A DNA stretch of 24,308 nucleotides, taken from assembly GCA_900542635.1 (NCBI GenBank), contig UQOJ01000031.1:1-24308 (forward strand). The letters run 5' to 3'. The stretch is from an uncultured Collinsella sp. (GTDB taxonomy: Bacteria > Actinomycetota > Coriobacteriia > Coriobacteriales > Coriobacteriaceae). Made by a program: the position numbers and the translations under genes. Below, in pieces: positions 1 through 7,451 of the stretch (positions are counted from its first letter, which is position 1; every line of letters starts with the position of its first letter). A model generated the notes under the pieces. That model worked only from the letters and a program-made list of their open reading frames with translations, ran no database searches and was not told the DNA's origin.

Positions 1-47
1 CTACACCTATTAAGTCGTCGGCAGCGTCAGATGTGTATAAGAGACAG
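1..47 (+). other. Nextera read-1 adapter with i5 index (artefact)
   Basis: Not genomic. Positions 15-47 are the Nextera transposase adapter, whose last 19 bases (29-47) are the Tn5 mosaic end. Positions 1-6 are the end of the P5 primer and 7-14 (CTATTAAG) match, from memory, i5 index S518. Translation across it yields the well-known artefact peptides MCIRDR on one strand and SYTHLTLPTT on the other. The genome starts at base 48. Confidence 0.98.
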
Positions 48-612
48 GGGTGGAGTTGGGATCGCGGACGTCGATAATCACAGCCTTGATGTGCTGGTTG
101 TGCAGGTAGCGCTCGCCCATCGGACGCTCGTTGCGCTCGTTCTCGTAACGGCGCTGGTCAAAATGCGGCAGCTCGGCCTCGACGCCATCACGGATCTTGA
201 CGATCGTGAAGTCGGGCGTGGACTGCAGCACGGTACCGCTGATGAGGTCACCGATACGGCCGGAGAACTCCTCGTAGATCTGCTCGCGGGCGGAGTTGCG
301 CACGATGGCGTTGATCTCGGCCTTGGCGTGCTGGGCGGCGATGCGGCTCGTGTTCTTGGGGGTGACGTCGATCTCCTCGAACTCGGTGAAGTTGCCCTCC
401 TCGTCCATGGAATCGTCGATCGGCTCCAGGCGGTAAACGTAAATCTTACCGGTGGTGCGGTCGATGGTCACCTTGGCGCCCCAGTCAAGATGCAAGATCT
501 CGGCGTAGCTCTTGGCGAGCGACTGCTCCAGGCGGTCGATCAGGTAGAGCTGGTCGATGTGCTTATCCTGGCAAAGCTCCATCAGGGCGGACATCATGTC
601 GGATGCTGCCAT
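48..612 (-). CDS. nusA: Transcription termination/antitermination factor NusA, 3'-truncated by contig end
   Basis: NusA binds RNA polymerase near the RNA exit channel and modulates pausing, intrinsic termination and antitermination. About 188 genuine codons are present: the N-terminal polymerase-binding domain (about residues 1-125, with EINAIVRNSAREQIYEEF) and most of the S1 RNA-binding domain (from about residue 128, DLISGTVLQ, ending near VIIDVRDPN). The KH domains of a full NusA are missing because the contig ends. The residues read beyond base 48 come from adapter. The ATG at 610-612 follows a purine-rich AAGGAAGGAAAC site. It starts one base after the rimP stop codon, so the two genes are co-transcribed in the usual rimP-nusA-infB order. 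Family assignment is secure. Confidence 0.97.
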
Positions 613-613
613 G

Positions 614-1108
614 TTAGTTTCCTTCCTTCGCGGGCTTGAAGTCGTAGGTGGGCTTCAACTTGCACTTTTTAATATCACAGAAATCGAGGGTAACGGACTC
701 GCCGTCCTCGAGCTCGAGGGTCACATTCGTCTCGGTCGCGGCGGCAATCTTGCCGGAGTACTTGCGACGGCCCTCGGTGGCGGTGGAGGTGAGCTCGCAG
801 TTCTCGCCCACAAAGCGGGCAAAGTCACTCGGGCGGCGCAGCGGGCGCGCCATACCCGGGCTCGACACCTCGAGCGTGTAGCTCGAAGAAATGGGGTCGA
901 GCTCCTCGATCACGTCGCCGACCCACTTGGTATTGGCCGTGACGTCGTTGAGCGACAGGCTCTGACCCTCGGCACCCTCGATACGCACACGCACGCAGGG
1001 GGCCTTGGTGGCGCCCACGAGCTCAACGTCGACAATATCGACATCGTGCTGGGGAGCGACGGCCTCGAGCGCGTCGATGATCGCCTGCTCGGTCTTGGTC
1101 TTGACCAT
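614..1108 (-). CDS. rimP: Ribosome maturation factor RimP
   Basis: RimP assists late maturation of the 30S ribosomal subunit in the cytoplasm. The protein is 164 residues, normal for the family. The N-terminal alpha/beta domain contains VDIVDVELVG and the typical YTLEVSSPGMARPLRR stretch. The C-terminal SH3-like barrel follows (YSGKIAAATETNVTLELEDG). I place the start at the ATG at 1106-1108 because GGAGGT lies six bases before it on the minus strand; the open frame runs further upstream, but only through the promoter and leader. It is followed after one base by nusA. A strong promoter and a terminator-like hairpin lie just upstream, suggesting attenuation of the operon. Confidence 0.96.
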   Translation of the reverse strand: MVKTKTEQAIIDALEAVAPQHDVDIVDVELVGATKAPCVRVRIEGAEGQSLSLNDVTANTKWVGDVIEELDPISSSYTLEVSSPGMARPLRRPSDFARFVGENCELTSTATEGRRKYSGKIAAATETNVTLELEDGESVTLDFCDIKKCKLKPTYDFKPAKEGN

Positions 1109-1128
1109 TGCGGCACCTCCATCCATAC

Positions 1129-1161
1129 AAAAAAGAAGCGGGGCCGAAACCCCACTTCTTT
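1129..1161 (-). terminator. Intrinsic-terminator-like hairpin in the rimP-nusA leader (probable attenuator)
   Basis: On the minus strand a 12-bp stem (AAAGAAGTGGGG pairing with CCCCGCTTCTTT, one G-T wobble) with a TTTCGG loop runs directly into six T residues. It lies about 18 bases after the predicted transcription start and ends about 20 bases before the rimP start codon. It therefore sits between promoter and gene instead of after a gene. This is a complete intrinsic terminator by sequence. The regulatory role is inferred from position. Confidence 0.8.
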
Positions 1162-1186
1162 CAATTACAACTTCATTTGCAAGCAA

Positions 1187-1215
1187 ACTATACCAATACC
1201 TGCGGAAACGTGCAA
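1187..1215 (-). promoter_or_regulatory. Sigma-70-type promoter for rimP-nusA
   Basis: On the minus strand TTGCAC (1210-1215) is followed after exactly 17 bases by TATAGT (1187-1192). Both hexamers differ from consensus by one base. The start of transcription would be near 1180, upstream of the leader hairpin. It lies after the leuS terminator, so rimP-nusA has its own promoter. Confidence 0.8.
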
Positions 1216-1300
1216 GCACAGTACGAATCTGCAGGTCAGCGTGCGCACAGCTTCTCCACAAGAATAGGACAATTGACCGCAGACATCAGGGCAGGTACAT

Positions 1301-1338
1301 GAAAAACGAGGGACGACCCAACCGGATCGCCCCTCGTC
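1301..1338 (-). terminator. Intrinsic terminator of leuS
   Basis: Minus strand: ACGAGGGGCGA pairs with TCGTCCCTCGT (one wobble, about 10-base loop) and is followed by five T residues. It lies about 30 bases after the leuS stop codon. Confidence 0.85.
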
Positions 1339-1366
1339 TTTTATGCGTCAGTTAAGCGCGCAGTGC

Positions 1367-3943
1367 TTACTTGACCACCAGGTTGACAAGCTTGCCGGGC
1401 ACGCAGATGGCCTTGACGACCGTCTTGCCCTCGAGCCACTTGGCGACGGCGGCCTCGGCAGCAGCCTGCATTTCCTCGTTGGAGGCATCGCGGGAGACGT
1501 CGATGCGGCCGCGGACCTTGCCGAGTACCTGAACGACGATCTGCACCGTGTCCTCGATGGACTCGGCCAGGTCGAACTCGGGCCAGGCAGCGGTATAGGC
1601 GTTGCCCTCGCAGCCGAGCGCTTCGTGCCACAGCTCGTCGGCCCAGAACGGGCAGATGGGCGCCAGCACGCTCACGATATCCTTGGCCACGCCGTAGCAC
1701 AGCGCCTTGTCGCGGGCGGTACCCTCAGTGGCATTGAGGTAGGCGCTCGCCGCGTTGACGAGCTCCATGACGGCCGAGATGGCGGTGTTGAACTGGCCGC
1801 GGTCGAAGTCCTCGGTGCACTTGGCGATGGTGCGGTGACGCTCGCGATAGAGCTTCATAGCAACCTCATCGAGCGCGGACTTGTCGAAGGCCACGTTGGC
1901 GTCGCCGGACTGGACGAGCTGCCAAACGATACGCCAGGCGCGCTTGATGAAGCGGTTGGCGCCCTCAACGGCCTTGGGATCCCAGTCGAAGTCCTTCTCG
2001 GGCGGGGCGATAAACAGGATCGCCAAACGCATGGTGTCGGCGCCGTAGGGCTCGATGACCGAGCTCGGGGGCACGACATTGCCCTTGGACTTGGACATGG
2101 TGTCGCCGTTCTCGTCCTTGACCATGCCCTGGCACAGCAGGTTGGTGAAGGGCTCATCCACGCTCAGCAGGCCCAGGTCGCGCAGCGCCTTGGTAAAGAA
2201 GCGACTGTAGAGCAGGTGCAGAATGGCGTGCTCGATGCCGCCGATGTAGTTATCGACGGGCATCCAACGGTCAGCGGCCTCTCGGGAGAAGGGCAGGTCG
2301 GTGTTGTGCGGATCGGTATAGCGCAGGTAATACCAGCTGGAGCAGGTGAAGGTGTCCATGGTATCGGTCTCGCGCTTGGCCGGGCGGCCGCAGACCGGGC
2401 AGGTGGTCTCGTAGAACTCCTTGCACTCGGCAAGGGTTTCGCCGGCGCCCAGGTCCAGGTTCTCGGGCAGCGTCACCGGCAGCTGATCCTCGGGCACGGG
2501 CACGATGCCGCAGTGCTCGCAGTGGATAGCCGGGATGGGGTTGCCCCAATAACGCTGGCGGCTGATGAGCCAGTCGCGCAGACGGAACTCGACCTTGCGA
2601 CGGCCGCAACCCATGGCCTCGAGGTCGGCCACGATCGCAGCCTCGCCCTCGGAGTGCTTGCCGCCGCGCATACCAGTGTACTTGCCCGACTGGACGAGCG
2701 TGCCCTCGGCAGCGTGAGCGCAATCCCAGTCGACGGTCTCGGCATGGAAGGTATCGATGGTCTCGCCGCTGGCCTCGACGGCAGCGCGATCGTCATCGTC
2801 CAGGATGATCGGCACGATCGGCAGGTCGTACTTGCGGGCAAACTCAAAGTCGCGCTGGTCGCCGCAGGGAACGGCCATGACGGCGCCGGTGCCATAGTCG
2901 GCAACGACATAATCGGCAACCCACACGGGGACCTTCTCGCCGTTGACGGGGTTCACCACGTAGCGGCCCGTAAAGGCACCATGCTTCTCGAGGGTTCCCT
3001 GGGCACGCTCGACGGCAGAGATATGCTTGGAGTCCTCGACGATCTTGGTGACGGCCTCCTCGTACTCCGTGCCCTCGACGAGCTCATGCAGGCCGGCGTA
3101 CTCGGGAGCCAGGACAAAGAAGGACACGCCAAAGAGCGTATCGGCACGCGTGGTGAAGACGGTGATCTTACCCTCGTCGCCCTCGATGGGCTCGCCATCC
3201 TGGTCGCACAGGGTAAAGTCGACTTCGGCGCCCTCGGAGCGACCGATCCAGTTGGCCTGCATCTGCTTGACGCGCTCGGGCCAGCCGGGGAGCTTCTCCA
3301 GATCGTCGAGCAGCTCCTGGGAGTACTCGGTGATCTTGAAGTACCATTGCTCAAGGTCGCGCTTCTCGGGCTCGGTGCCGCAGCGCCAGCATTTACCCTC
3401 GGTGACCTGCTCGTTGGCCAGAACGGTCTTGCAGGTGGGGCACCAGTTGACCGGGTTCTTCTTGCGGTAGACCAGGCCCTTTTCCCACATCTTCTCAAAG
3501 ATCCACTGACCCCAGCGGTAGTAGTCGGGGCTGCAGGTCTTGACCATGCGATCCAGATCGTAGGAGAAGCCCATGCGCTTCATCGTGGCGAGCGCCTGGT
3601 CCATGTTCTTATACGTCCAAGCGGCAGCCTGCGTGTTGTGCTTGATGGCGGCGTTCTCGGCGGGCAGGCCAAAGGCGTCAAAGCCGATGGGATGCAGCAC
3701 GTCGTAGCCGCGCATGCGGGCCTGACGGGCCATGGCATCGCCGATGGTATAGTTGCGCGCATGGCCCATGTGCAGGTCGCCCGACGGATACGGGAACATC
3801 TCGAGCACGTACTTCTTGGGCTTGCTGTCGTCGGTGTCGACGGCAAAGAGGTTGGAGTCCTCCCAGGCCTTCATCCACCTGGACTCAATGGCCTGCGCGT
3901 CGTAGACAGGAATCTCGTCCTTATGATCTGTGCAATCGCACAT
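1367..3943 (-). CDS. leuS: Leucyl-tRNA synthetase
   Basis: Class I aminoacyl-tRNA synthetase that charges tRNA-Leu in the cytoplasm. It is 858 residues, within the usual bacterial range. The HIGH signature is HMGH at residues 58-61 within FPYPSGDLHMGHARNY, and the KMSKS signature is MSKSKGN near residue 615. Cysteine pairs typical of its zinc modules are present (WCPTC/CWRCG, CEHCG, CPVCG). The editing domain lies between the two halves of the catalytic domain, and the tRNA-binding C-terminus ends in KLVNLVVK. The ATG at 3941-3943 follows GGAG at a spacing of five. A long nested inverted repeat lies immediately upstream of that site, and an intrinsic terminator follows the gene. Confidence 0.98.
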   Translation of the reverse strand: MCDCTDHKDEIPVYDAQAIESRWMKAWEDSNLFAVDTDDSKPKKYVLEMFPYPSGDLHMGHARNYTIGDAMARQARMRGYDVLHPIGFDAFGLPAENAAIKHNTQAAAWTYKNMDQALATMKRMGFSYDLDRMVKTCSPDYYRWGQWIFEKMWEKGLVYRKKNPVNWCPTCKTVLANEQVTEGKCWRCGTEPEKRDLEQWYFKITEYSQELLDDLEKLPGWPERVKQMQANWIGRSEGAEVDFTLCDQDGEPIEGDEGKITVFTTRADTLFGVSFFVLAPEYAGLHELVEGTEYEEAVTKIVEDSKHISAVERAQGTLEKHGAFTGRYVVNPVNGEKVPVWVADYVVADYGTGAVMAVPCGDQRDFEFARKYDLPIVPIILDDDDRAAVEASGETIDTFHAETVDWDCAHAAEGTLVQSGKYTGMRGGKHSEGEAAIVADLEAMGCGRRKVEFRLRDWLISRQRYWGNPIPAIHCEHCGIVPVPEDQLPVTLPENLDLGAGETLAECKEFYETTCPVCGRPAKRETDTMDTFTCSSWYYLRYTDPHNTDLPFSREAADRWMPVDNYIGGIEHAILHLLYSRFFTKALRDLGLLSVDEPFTNLLCQGMVKDENGDTMSKSKGNVVPPSSVIEPYGADTMRLAILFIAPPEKDFDWDPKAVEGANRFIKRAWRIVWQLVQSGDANVAFDKSALDEVAMKLYRERHRTIAKCTEDFDRGQFNTAISAVMELVNAASAYLNATEGTARDKALCYGVAKDIVSVLAPICPFWADELWHEALGCEGNAYTAAWPEFDLAESIEDTVQIVVQVLGKVRGRIDVSRDASNEEMQAAAEAAVAKWLEGKTVVKAICVPGKLVNLVVK

Positions 3944-3953
3944 ATCAGCTCCT

Positions 3954-4094
3954 TTAATCTTAGCTGGGGTCGGTCGGCTTAGCTTTGTTCGCTACTGCGG
4001 ACAGTCCTGCGCAAGACGAAGAGCACATTAAGTGCTCTTCTTTGCGTGCGGAACTTGTAGCGAACAAAGCTAAGCCGACCGACCCTAAGGTTAA
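3954..4094. repeat. 141-bp nested inverted repeat directly upstream of leuS
   Basis: Two arms of 29 bp are perfectly complementary (3967-3995 and 4057-4085; the left arm begins GGGTCGGTCGG). With a 4-base bulge the pairing extends outward to TTAA-ended flanks (3954-3963 and 4085-4094). The interior holds a second perfect 9-bp hairpin (4018-4026 and 4032-4040, GAAGAGCAC). On the minus strand a TATCAT box (4103-4108) without an evident -35 would start transcription at about 4096. The element would then make up almost the whole leuS leader, ending about 5 bases before the Shine-Dalgarno site. It could be a regulatory leader, an RNase III target or a MITE-like insertion. No T-box consensus was found in it. 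Confidence 0.8.
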
Positions 4095-4119
4095 CTTGAC
4101 TGATGATAGCAAATACGAC

Positions 4120-4154
4120 AAGCGAGATGCCTGCGACTTGCGGGCATCTCGCTT
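4120..4154. terminator. Stem-loop between guaB and leuS, probable guaB terminator
   Basis: A perfect 12-bp stem (AAGCGAGATGCC and its complement) with an 11-base loop lies 49-83 bases beyond the guaB stop codon. The T tract on the minus strand is poor (CTTGTCGTATTT), so termination may be incomplete or the stem may mainly protect the mRNA 3' end. A smaller 6-bp hairpin (4169-4183) lies between it and guaB. Confidence 0.6.
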
Positions 4155-4202
4155 TATCTAAATAACGTGGTTGAAACTCAACCTTTATGTGAGGCTCTTA
4201 CC

Positions 4203-5714
4203 TTATCGATAAGATACGGAATGCTGAGAATCCTTCACGACTACATCGTGGGCGCCGCCTTCGACGATGGAGGTGGAGCTGACCAGCGTTAGACGTGCCT
4301 TTTCCTGGAGCTCGGGGATCGAGAGAGCACCGCAGTTGCACATCGTGGACTTAACCTTGTAGAGCGTGCCGCCCACGCCGTCCTTGAGGGAACCGGCGTA
4401 GGGAACGTAGGAGTCGACGCCCTCGACGAAGCTGAGCTTCGCGGCGCCGCCCAGGTCGTAGCGCTGCCAGTTGCGGGCACGCGCAGAACCCTCGCCCCAG
4501 TACTCCTTCATGTACTGGCCGTTCACGTTGACGCGCTCGGTCGGGCTCTCATCGAAGCGGGCGAAGTAGCGGCCCAGCATCATGAAGTCGGCACCCATGG
4601 CAAGGGCGAGCGTCATGTGGTAGTCGTAGACGATGCCGCCGTCGGAGCACACGGGCACGTAGACACCGGTCTCCTCGTAGTACTCGTCACGAGCGCGGCA
4701 GACGTCGATCAGCGCGGTGGCCTGGCCGCGGCCAATGCCCTTGGTCTCGCGGGTAATGCAGATGGAACCGCCGCCGATACCGACCTTGATGAAGTCGGCA
4801 CCGCAGTCGGCAAGGAAGCGGAAGCCCTCGGCGTCGACGACGTTACCGGCGCCGACCTTAACGTCCTCGCCATAGTTGGCGCGGATCCACTCGATGGTGC
4901 GCTTCTGCCACTCGCTGAAGCCCTCGGAGGAGTCGATGCACAGAACGTCGGCACCGGCCTCGATGAGCAGCGGCACGCGCTCGGCATAGTCGCGGGTGTT
5001 GATACCGGCGCCGACCATGTAGCGCTTGTCGTTATCGAGTAGCTCGTTGGGGTTGGTCTTGTGGCTGTCGTAGTCCTTGCGGAAGACGATGCCCATAAGG
5101 TGATCGTTGTCGTCGACGATAGGCAGGGCGTTAAGCTTGTTGTCCCAGATGACGTCGTTGGCAACCTTGAGGCTGATGTTCTTGTCGCCCACGATGAGCT
5201 GCTCACGCGGGGTCATGAACTCGGAGACCTTCGTCTGGTGGTCATCGCGACTGGGGCGATAGTCACGGCTGGTGACGATGCCCAGGAGCTTACCCTTGGG
5301 AGTGCCGTCGTCGGTAACCGGCATGGTGGAGTGACCGGTCTTCTCCTTGAGCTCGATGACCTGCTCCATGGTCATGTCGGGGGTCAGCGTGGAATCGGAC
5401 TGAACGAAACCGGCCTTGTGATCCTTGACGGCCTTGACCATAGCGGCCTCGGACTCGGCGCTCTGGGAACCGTAAATGAAGGACAGGCCACCCTCGGTAG
5501 CGAGCGCGACACCCATATCGACGCCCGAGACGGACTGCATGATGGCGGAAACCATGGGGATGTTCAGGGTGATTGCCGGCTTCTCACCGCGCTTAAAGCG
5601 GGTTAGCGGCGTCTTAAGAGAGACGTTGTTGGGGATGCACTGCGAGGACGAGTAACCAGGGACCAGCAGATACTCCGAAAACGTGTGGGACTCACCGGGA
5701 AAGAACGTAGCCAT
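4203..5714 (-). CDS. guaB: IMP dehydrogenase
   Basis: Oxidises IMP to XMP with NAD, the committed step of GMP synthesis. The 503-residue protein has the (beta/alpha)8 barrel interrupted by two CBS domains (about residues 105-230; GIVTSRDY, SEFMTPREQ, LPIVDDNDHLMGIV). The catalytic loop is GIGGGSICITRE with the nucleophile at Cys319. The flap Arg-Tyr pair is in NWQRYD (418-419). NAD and phosphate elements are visible as SEGFSEWQ, KVGAGNV and CSDGGI. The loop reads GGGSICITRETKGIGRGQ and differs from the commoner GPGSICTTR form, so this belongs to a divergent IMPDH subgroup. The ATG at 5712-5714 has GGAG five to six bases upstream. A divergent ModE-like gene starts about 185 bp away. Confidence 0.95.
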   Translation of the reverse strand: MATFFPGESHTFSEYLLVPGYSSSQCIPNNVSLKTPLTRFKRGEKPAITLNIPMVSAIMQSVSGVDMGVALATEGGLSFIYGSQSAESEAAMVKAVKDHKAGFVQSDSTLTPDMTMEQVIELKEKTGHSTMPVTDDGTPKGKLLGIVTSRDYRPSRDDHQTKVSEFMTPREQLIVGDKNISLKVANDVIWDNKLNALPIVDDNDHLMGIVFRKDYDSHKTNPNELLDNDKRYMVGAGINTRDYAERVPLLIEAGADVLCIDSSEGFSEWQKRTIEWIRANYGEDVKVGAGNVVDAEGFRFLADCGADFIKVGIGGGSICITRETKGIGRGQATALIDVCRARDEYYEETGVYVPVCSDGGIVYDYHMTLALAMGADFMMLGRYFARFDESPTERVNVNGQYMKEYWGEGSARARNWQRYDLGGAAKLSFVEGVDSYVPYAGSLKDGVGGTLYKVKSTMCNCGALSIPELQEKARLTLVSSTSIVEGGAHDVVVKDSQHSVSYR

Positions 5715-5793
5715 GTTTCTCCTTTATCCATGCGACCGGTCGGCTGCAGGCCTCGTAGGACCCAGCCCAACCTTGGGCGCCCAATACTGGGGA

Positions 5794-5822
5794 AGTATCT
5801 TAACGCACTTTGACTGCTACAA
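5794..5822 (-). promoter_or_regulatory. Candidate guaB promoter, overlapping a divergent -10 box
   Basis: On the minus strand TTGTAG (5817-5822) is followed after 17 bases by GATACT (5794-5799), which gives a guaB leader of about 70 nt. That leader can fold (GGCTG...CAGCC) and contains the palindrome CCCAACCTTGGG (about 5767-5778). The plus strand of the same spot reads TACAAT (5818-5823), a good -10 for the divergent HTH gene without a clear -35. The two promoters would exclude each other sterically. Moderate support only. Confidence 0.5.
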
Positions 5823-5898
5823 TGCATGATTTAAGAAGAGCACACGAGGGTTTGACGCAGGCTTTGCGTTTGCCCAGCAAACACTTTAGCGGAGAGAC

Positions 5899-6252
5899 GT
5901 GGAGCGCATGGAGTACAAGACGACGGCAAAACTGGTCATTCAGTCGTGCGACAAAGATCTGCCGGGCGTGTTCGGCCACGGCTGCGTCTTGCTGCTGCAG
6001 GGTATCGCCCGCGAGCACTCGCTCAACCGCGCCGCCAAGAGCATGGGAATGGCGTATTCCAAGGCCTGGCGCATTGTGAACGAGGCGGAAGGACAGCTGG
6101 GCTGCAAGCTCATCGAGCGCGACGGCGCCCGCGGGTCCACCCTGACCCCCGCCGGCGAGCGAGCCATAGCGGTCTACGAGGAGCTGCAGGCCGACATCAA
6201 TGAAGTCATTGCCACCAAAGCCGACGCCCTCATCGCCAGCATCAAAGAGTAG
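5899..6252 (+). CDS. Stand-alone ModE/LysR-type winged-helix DNA-binding protein
   Basis: A 117-residue protein that is essentially only a winged helix-turn-helix. The pattern matches the N-terminal DNA-binding domain of the molybdate regulator ModE: GCVLLLQGIAREHSLNRAAK, then MGMAYSKAWRIVNEAE (recognition helix), then LIERDGARGSTLTPAGERAI (wing). The C-terminal MOP/TOBE molybdate-binding domains of ModE are absent and no molybdate transport genes are nearby, so the ligand is unknown or lacking. The start is either GTG 5899 (GGAG four bases upstream) or ATG 5908; the annotated one has the better spacing. It is divergent from guaB and followed by a large inverted repeat. Confidence 0.85.
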   Translation: MERMEYKTTAKLVIQSCDKDLPGVFGHGCVLLLQGIAREHSLNRAAKSMGMAYSKAWRIVNEAEGQLGCKLIERDGARGSTLTPAGERAIAVYEELQADINEVIATKADALIASIKE

Positions 6253-6293
6253 CCAATTTAGGACGGGGCTTTTTTAGCTGGTCGGTCACCATA

Positions 6294-6371
6294 GATGATT
6301 ATTCTGGGACGGGGATTAAAAAATCATTGTGTACCTAATGATTTTTTAATCCCCGTCCCAGAATAATCATC
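6294..6371. repeat. Perfect 35-bp inverted repeat between convergent genes
   Basis: Arms 6294-6328 and 6337-6371 are perfectly complementary over 35 bp with an 8-base spacer (GTGTACCT). Each arm contains GGGACGGGGATTAAAAAATC or its complement. The right arm covers the stop codon of the minus-strand gene ending at 6367, so the repeat lies at the meeting point of two convergent genes. A bidirectional terminator is plausible, but no T tract follows the outer stem. A partial relative (GGACGGGGCTTTTTTAG) lies at 6261-6277, which suggests a repeat family. Confidence 0.9.
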
Positions 6372-7356
6372 GGAGGGCATTGTCTAGGGTGGCGGCCACG
6401 ATCAAGGGATCGTCGGTGCCGGCGAAGAGGCGGATAGTGTTCCCCTGTTTGCCGCTTGGGGCCGAAAGGCGCGTCGTTGCGCCGCCGGCAGGCGATGTGC
6501 GAAACTCCCCGGGCAAAGCATCGAACAGCTCGCCTGAGCTACGCTCGATAAGGTCAAACTCAACTGCCGGACCAAAGCCATGCTCGAGGATTCCCGTCGC
6601 AATAGCATGATCGGGATGCGAGCTCAGCCCGGGATAGCGCACGTTGCGCACCATCTCGTTGGCGGCCAGATACTCGGCCAGCGCACGGGCACGGTCGAAG
6701 TGTGCCTGCATGCGGGCGTCGAGCGTGGAAAGCCCGCGCTCCAGCACGTCGGCATCCTCGGTAGAAAGGTCGAGCGCCAAAGCACCGTAGCCCGCAAACA
6801 ACGCGTGCGCGCACTCGGCAGCAGCATCCACACGATGGCGCTTGAGCTGCGAGCGCGCGACCGAAGCGGCAACGAGCTTGCGCGGAGCCTTACCGGCGCA
6901 CACGCGATCGAGTGCCTCAAGCGACAGCACGGCACCCAAACGCAAAGGATCGCAGCCAAAGATGGAAGCCACGGTGTTATCCACCACGAGCAGCGCACGT
7001 GCCTCGCGAGCCGCGCGACCCAGAGCGCGGAGATCGGGCACGCGAAGACCAAACCCGCCGATGGAGTTGACGAACCACCACAGGTGCGGCACCTCGGCAT
7101 CAAACGGAGCATCAAAGCCCTCGGACGCAGCGGCAAACGTCTCGGCGGACGGCGAGCCCACCAGCGCGACATCGCAGCAATCAAAGCCGCTCGCAAACGC
7201 ATCGGCAAAGTCGTCCGCAAAGGCCACCAGGCGGTCACCGGGACGCACAACCCCCAACAGAGACAGCGCCGCCGGCACATGCGAGGCCGCAAGCAACCGC
7301 GCCTCACGCGCGCCGGCCCTTACAGCCCAGGCCTCTTCTAGCTGCCGCACATCCAT
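6367..7356 (-). CDS. Truncated, probably non-canonical Cys/Met-metabolism PLP-enzyme family protein
   Basis: Fold type I family of cystathionine gamma-synthase and O-acetylhomoserine sulfhydrylase. Recognisable blocks: LLVVDNTVAS (about residues 123-132), RGLSTLDARM, VRYPGLSSHPDH and the C-terminal NTIRLFAGTDDPLIVAATL. The protein has 329 residues, against about 380-400 in the family. The N-terminal segment that usually carries YSRxxNPT is absent. An ungapped comparison with the family's LGAxxxxHSxTKY block aligns LGAVLSLEALDRV, placing Arg151 where the Schiff-base lysine should be. It may be catalytically dead or use another chemistry. The ATG at 7354-7356 follows GGAAGGTG. A terminator-like hairpin precedes it and the GH32 gene lies upstream. 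Confidence 0.75.
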   Translation of the reverse strand: MDVRQLEEAWAVRAGAREARLLAASHVPAALSLLGVVRPGDRLVAFADDFADAFASGFDCCDVALVGSPSAETFAAASEGFDAPFDAEVPHLWWFVNSIGGFGLRVPDLRALGRAAREARALLVVDNTVASIFGCDPLRLGAVLSLEALDRVCAGKAPRKLVAASVARSQLKRHRVDAAAECAHALFAGYGALALDLSTEDADVLERGLSTLDARMQAHFDRARALAEYLAANEMVRNVRYPGLSSHPDHAIATGILEHGFGPAVEFDLIERSSGELFDALPGEFRTSPAGGATTRLSAPSGKQGNTIRLFAGTDDPLIVAATLDNALR

Positions 7357-7372
7357 AAGGCACCTTCCCTTC

Positions 7373-7413
7373 AAAACAAAAACCCACGATGCGGGTGTTC
7401 CCCGAATCGTGGG
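7373..7413 (-). terminator. Intrinsic terminator after the GH32 gene
   Basis: Minus strand: an 8-bp stem CCCACGAT/ATCGTGGG (7406-7413 and 7383-7390) around a 15-base loop is followed by TTTTTGTTTTG. It ends the sucrose operon about 40 bases after the GH32 stop codon. A TATACT box lies between that stop codon and the hairpin, so the hairpin could also lie in the leader of the downstream PLP-family gene. Confidence 0.8.
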
Positions 7414-7451
7414 CAACGGCTGCAGTATAGCGCCGATATGCGACGAATCGC

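Noticed and set aside
1343..3982. 879-codon open frame antisense to leuS
   Set aside because: leuS on the other strand has every family motif. The antisense frame is a by-product of GC-rich codon usage and its translation resembles no family I know.
3960..4028. 22-residue leader-peptide frame inside the leuS hairpin element
   Set aside because: It has only a weak ribosome binding site and a single leucine codon, so a leucine attenuator is not supported; probably chance within the repeat.
3944..4108. T-box riboswitch upstream of leuS
   Set aside because: I could not find the AGGGTGGNACCGCG antiterminator core or a stem I layout in the leader.
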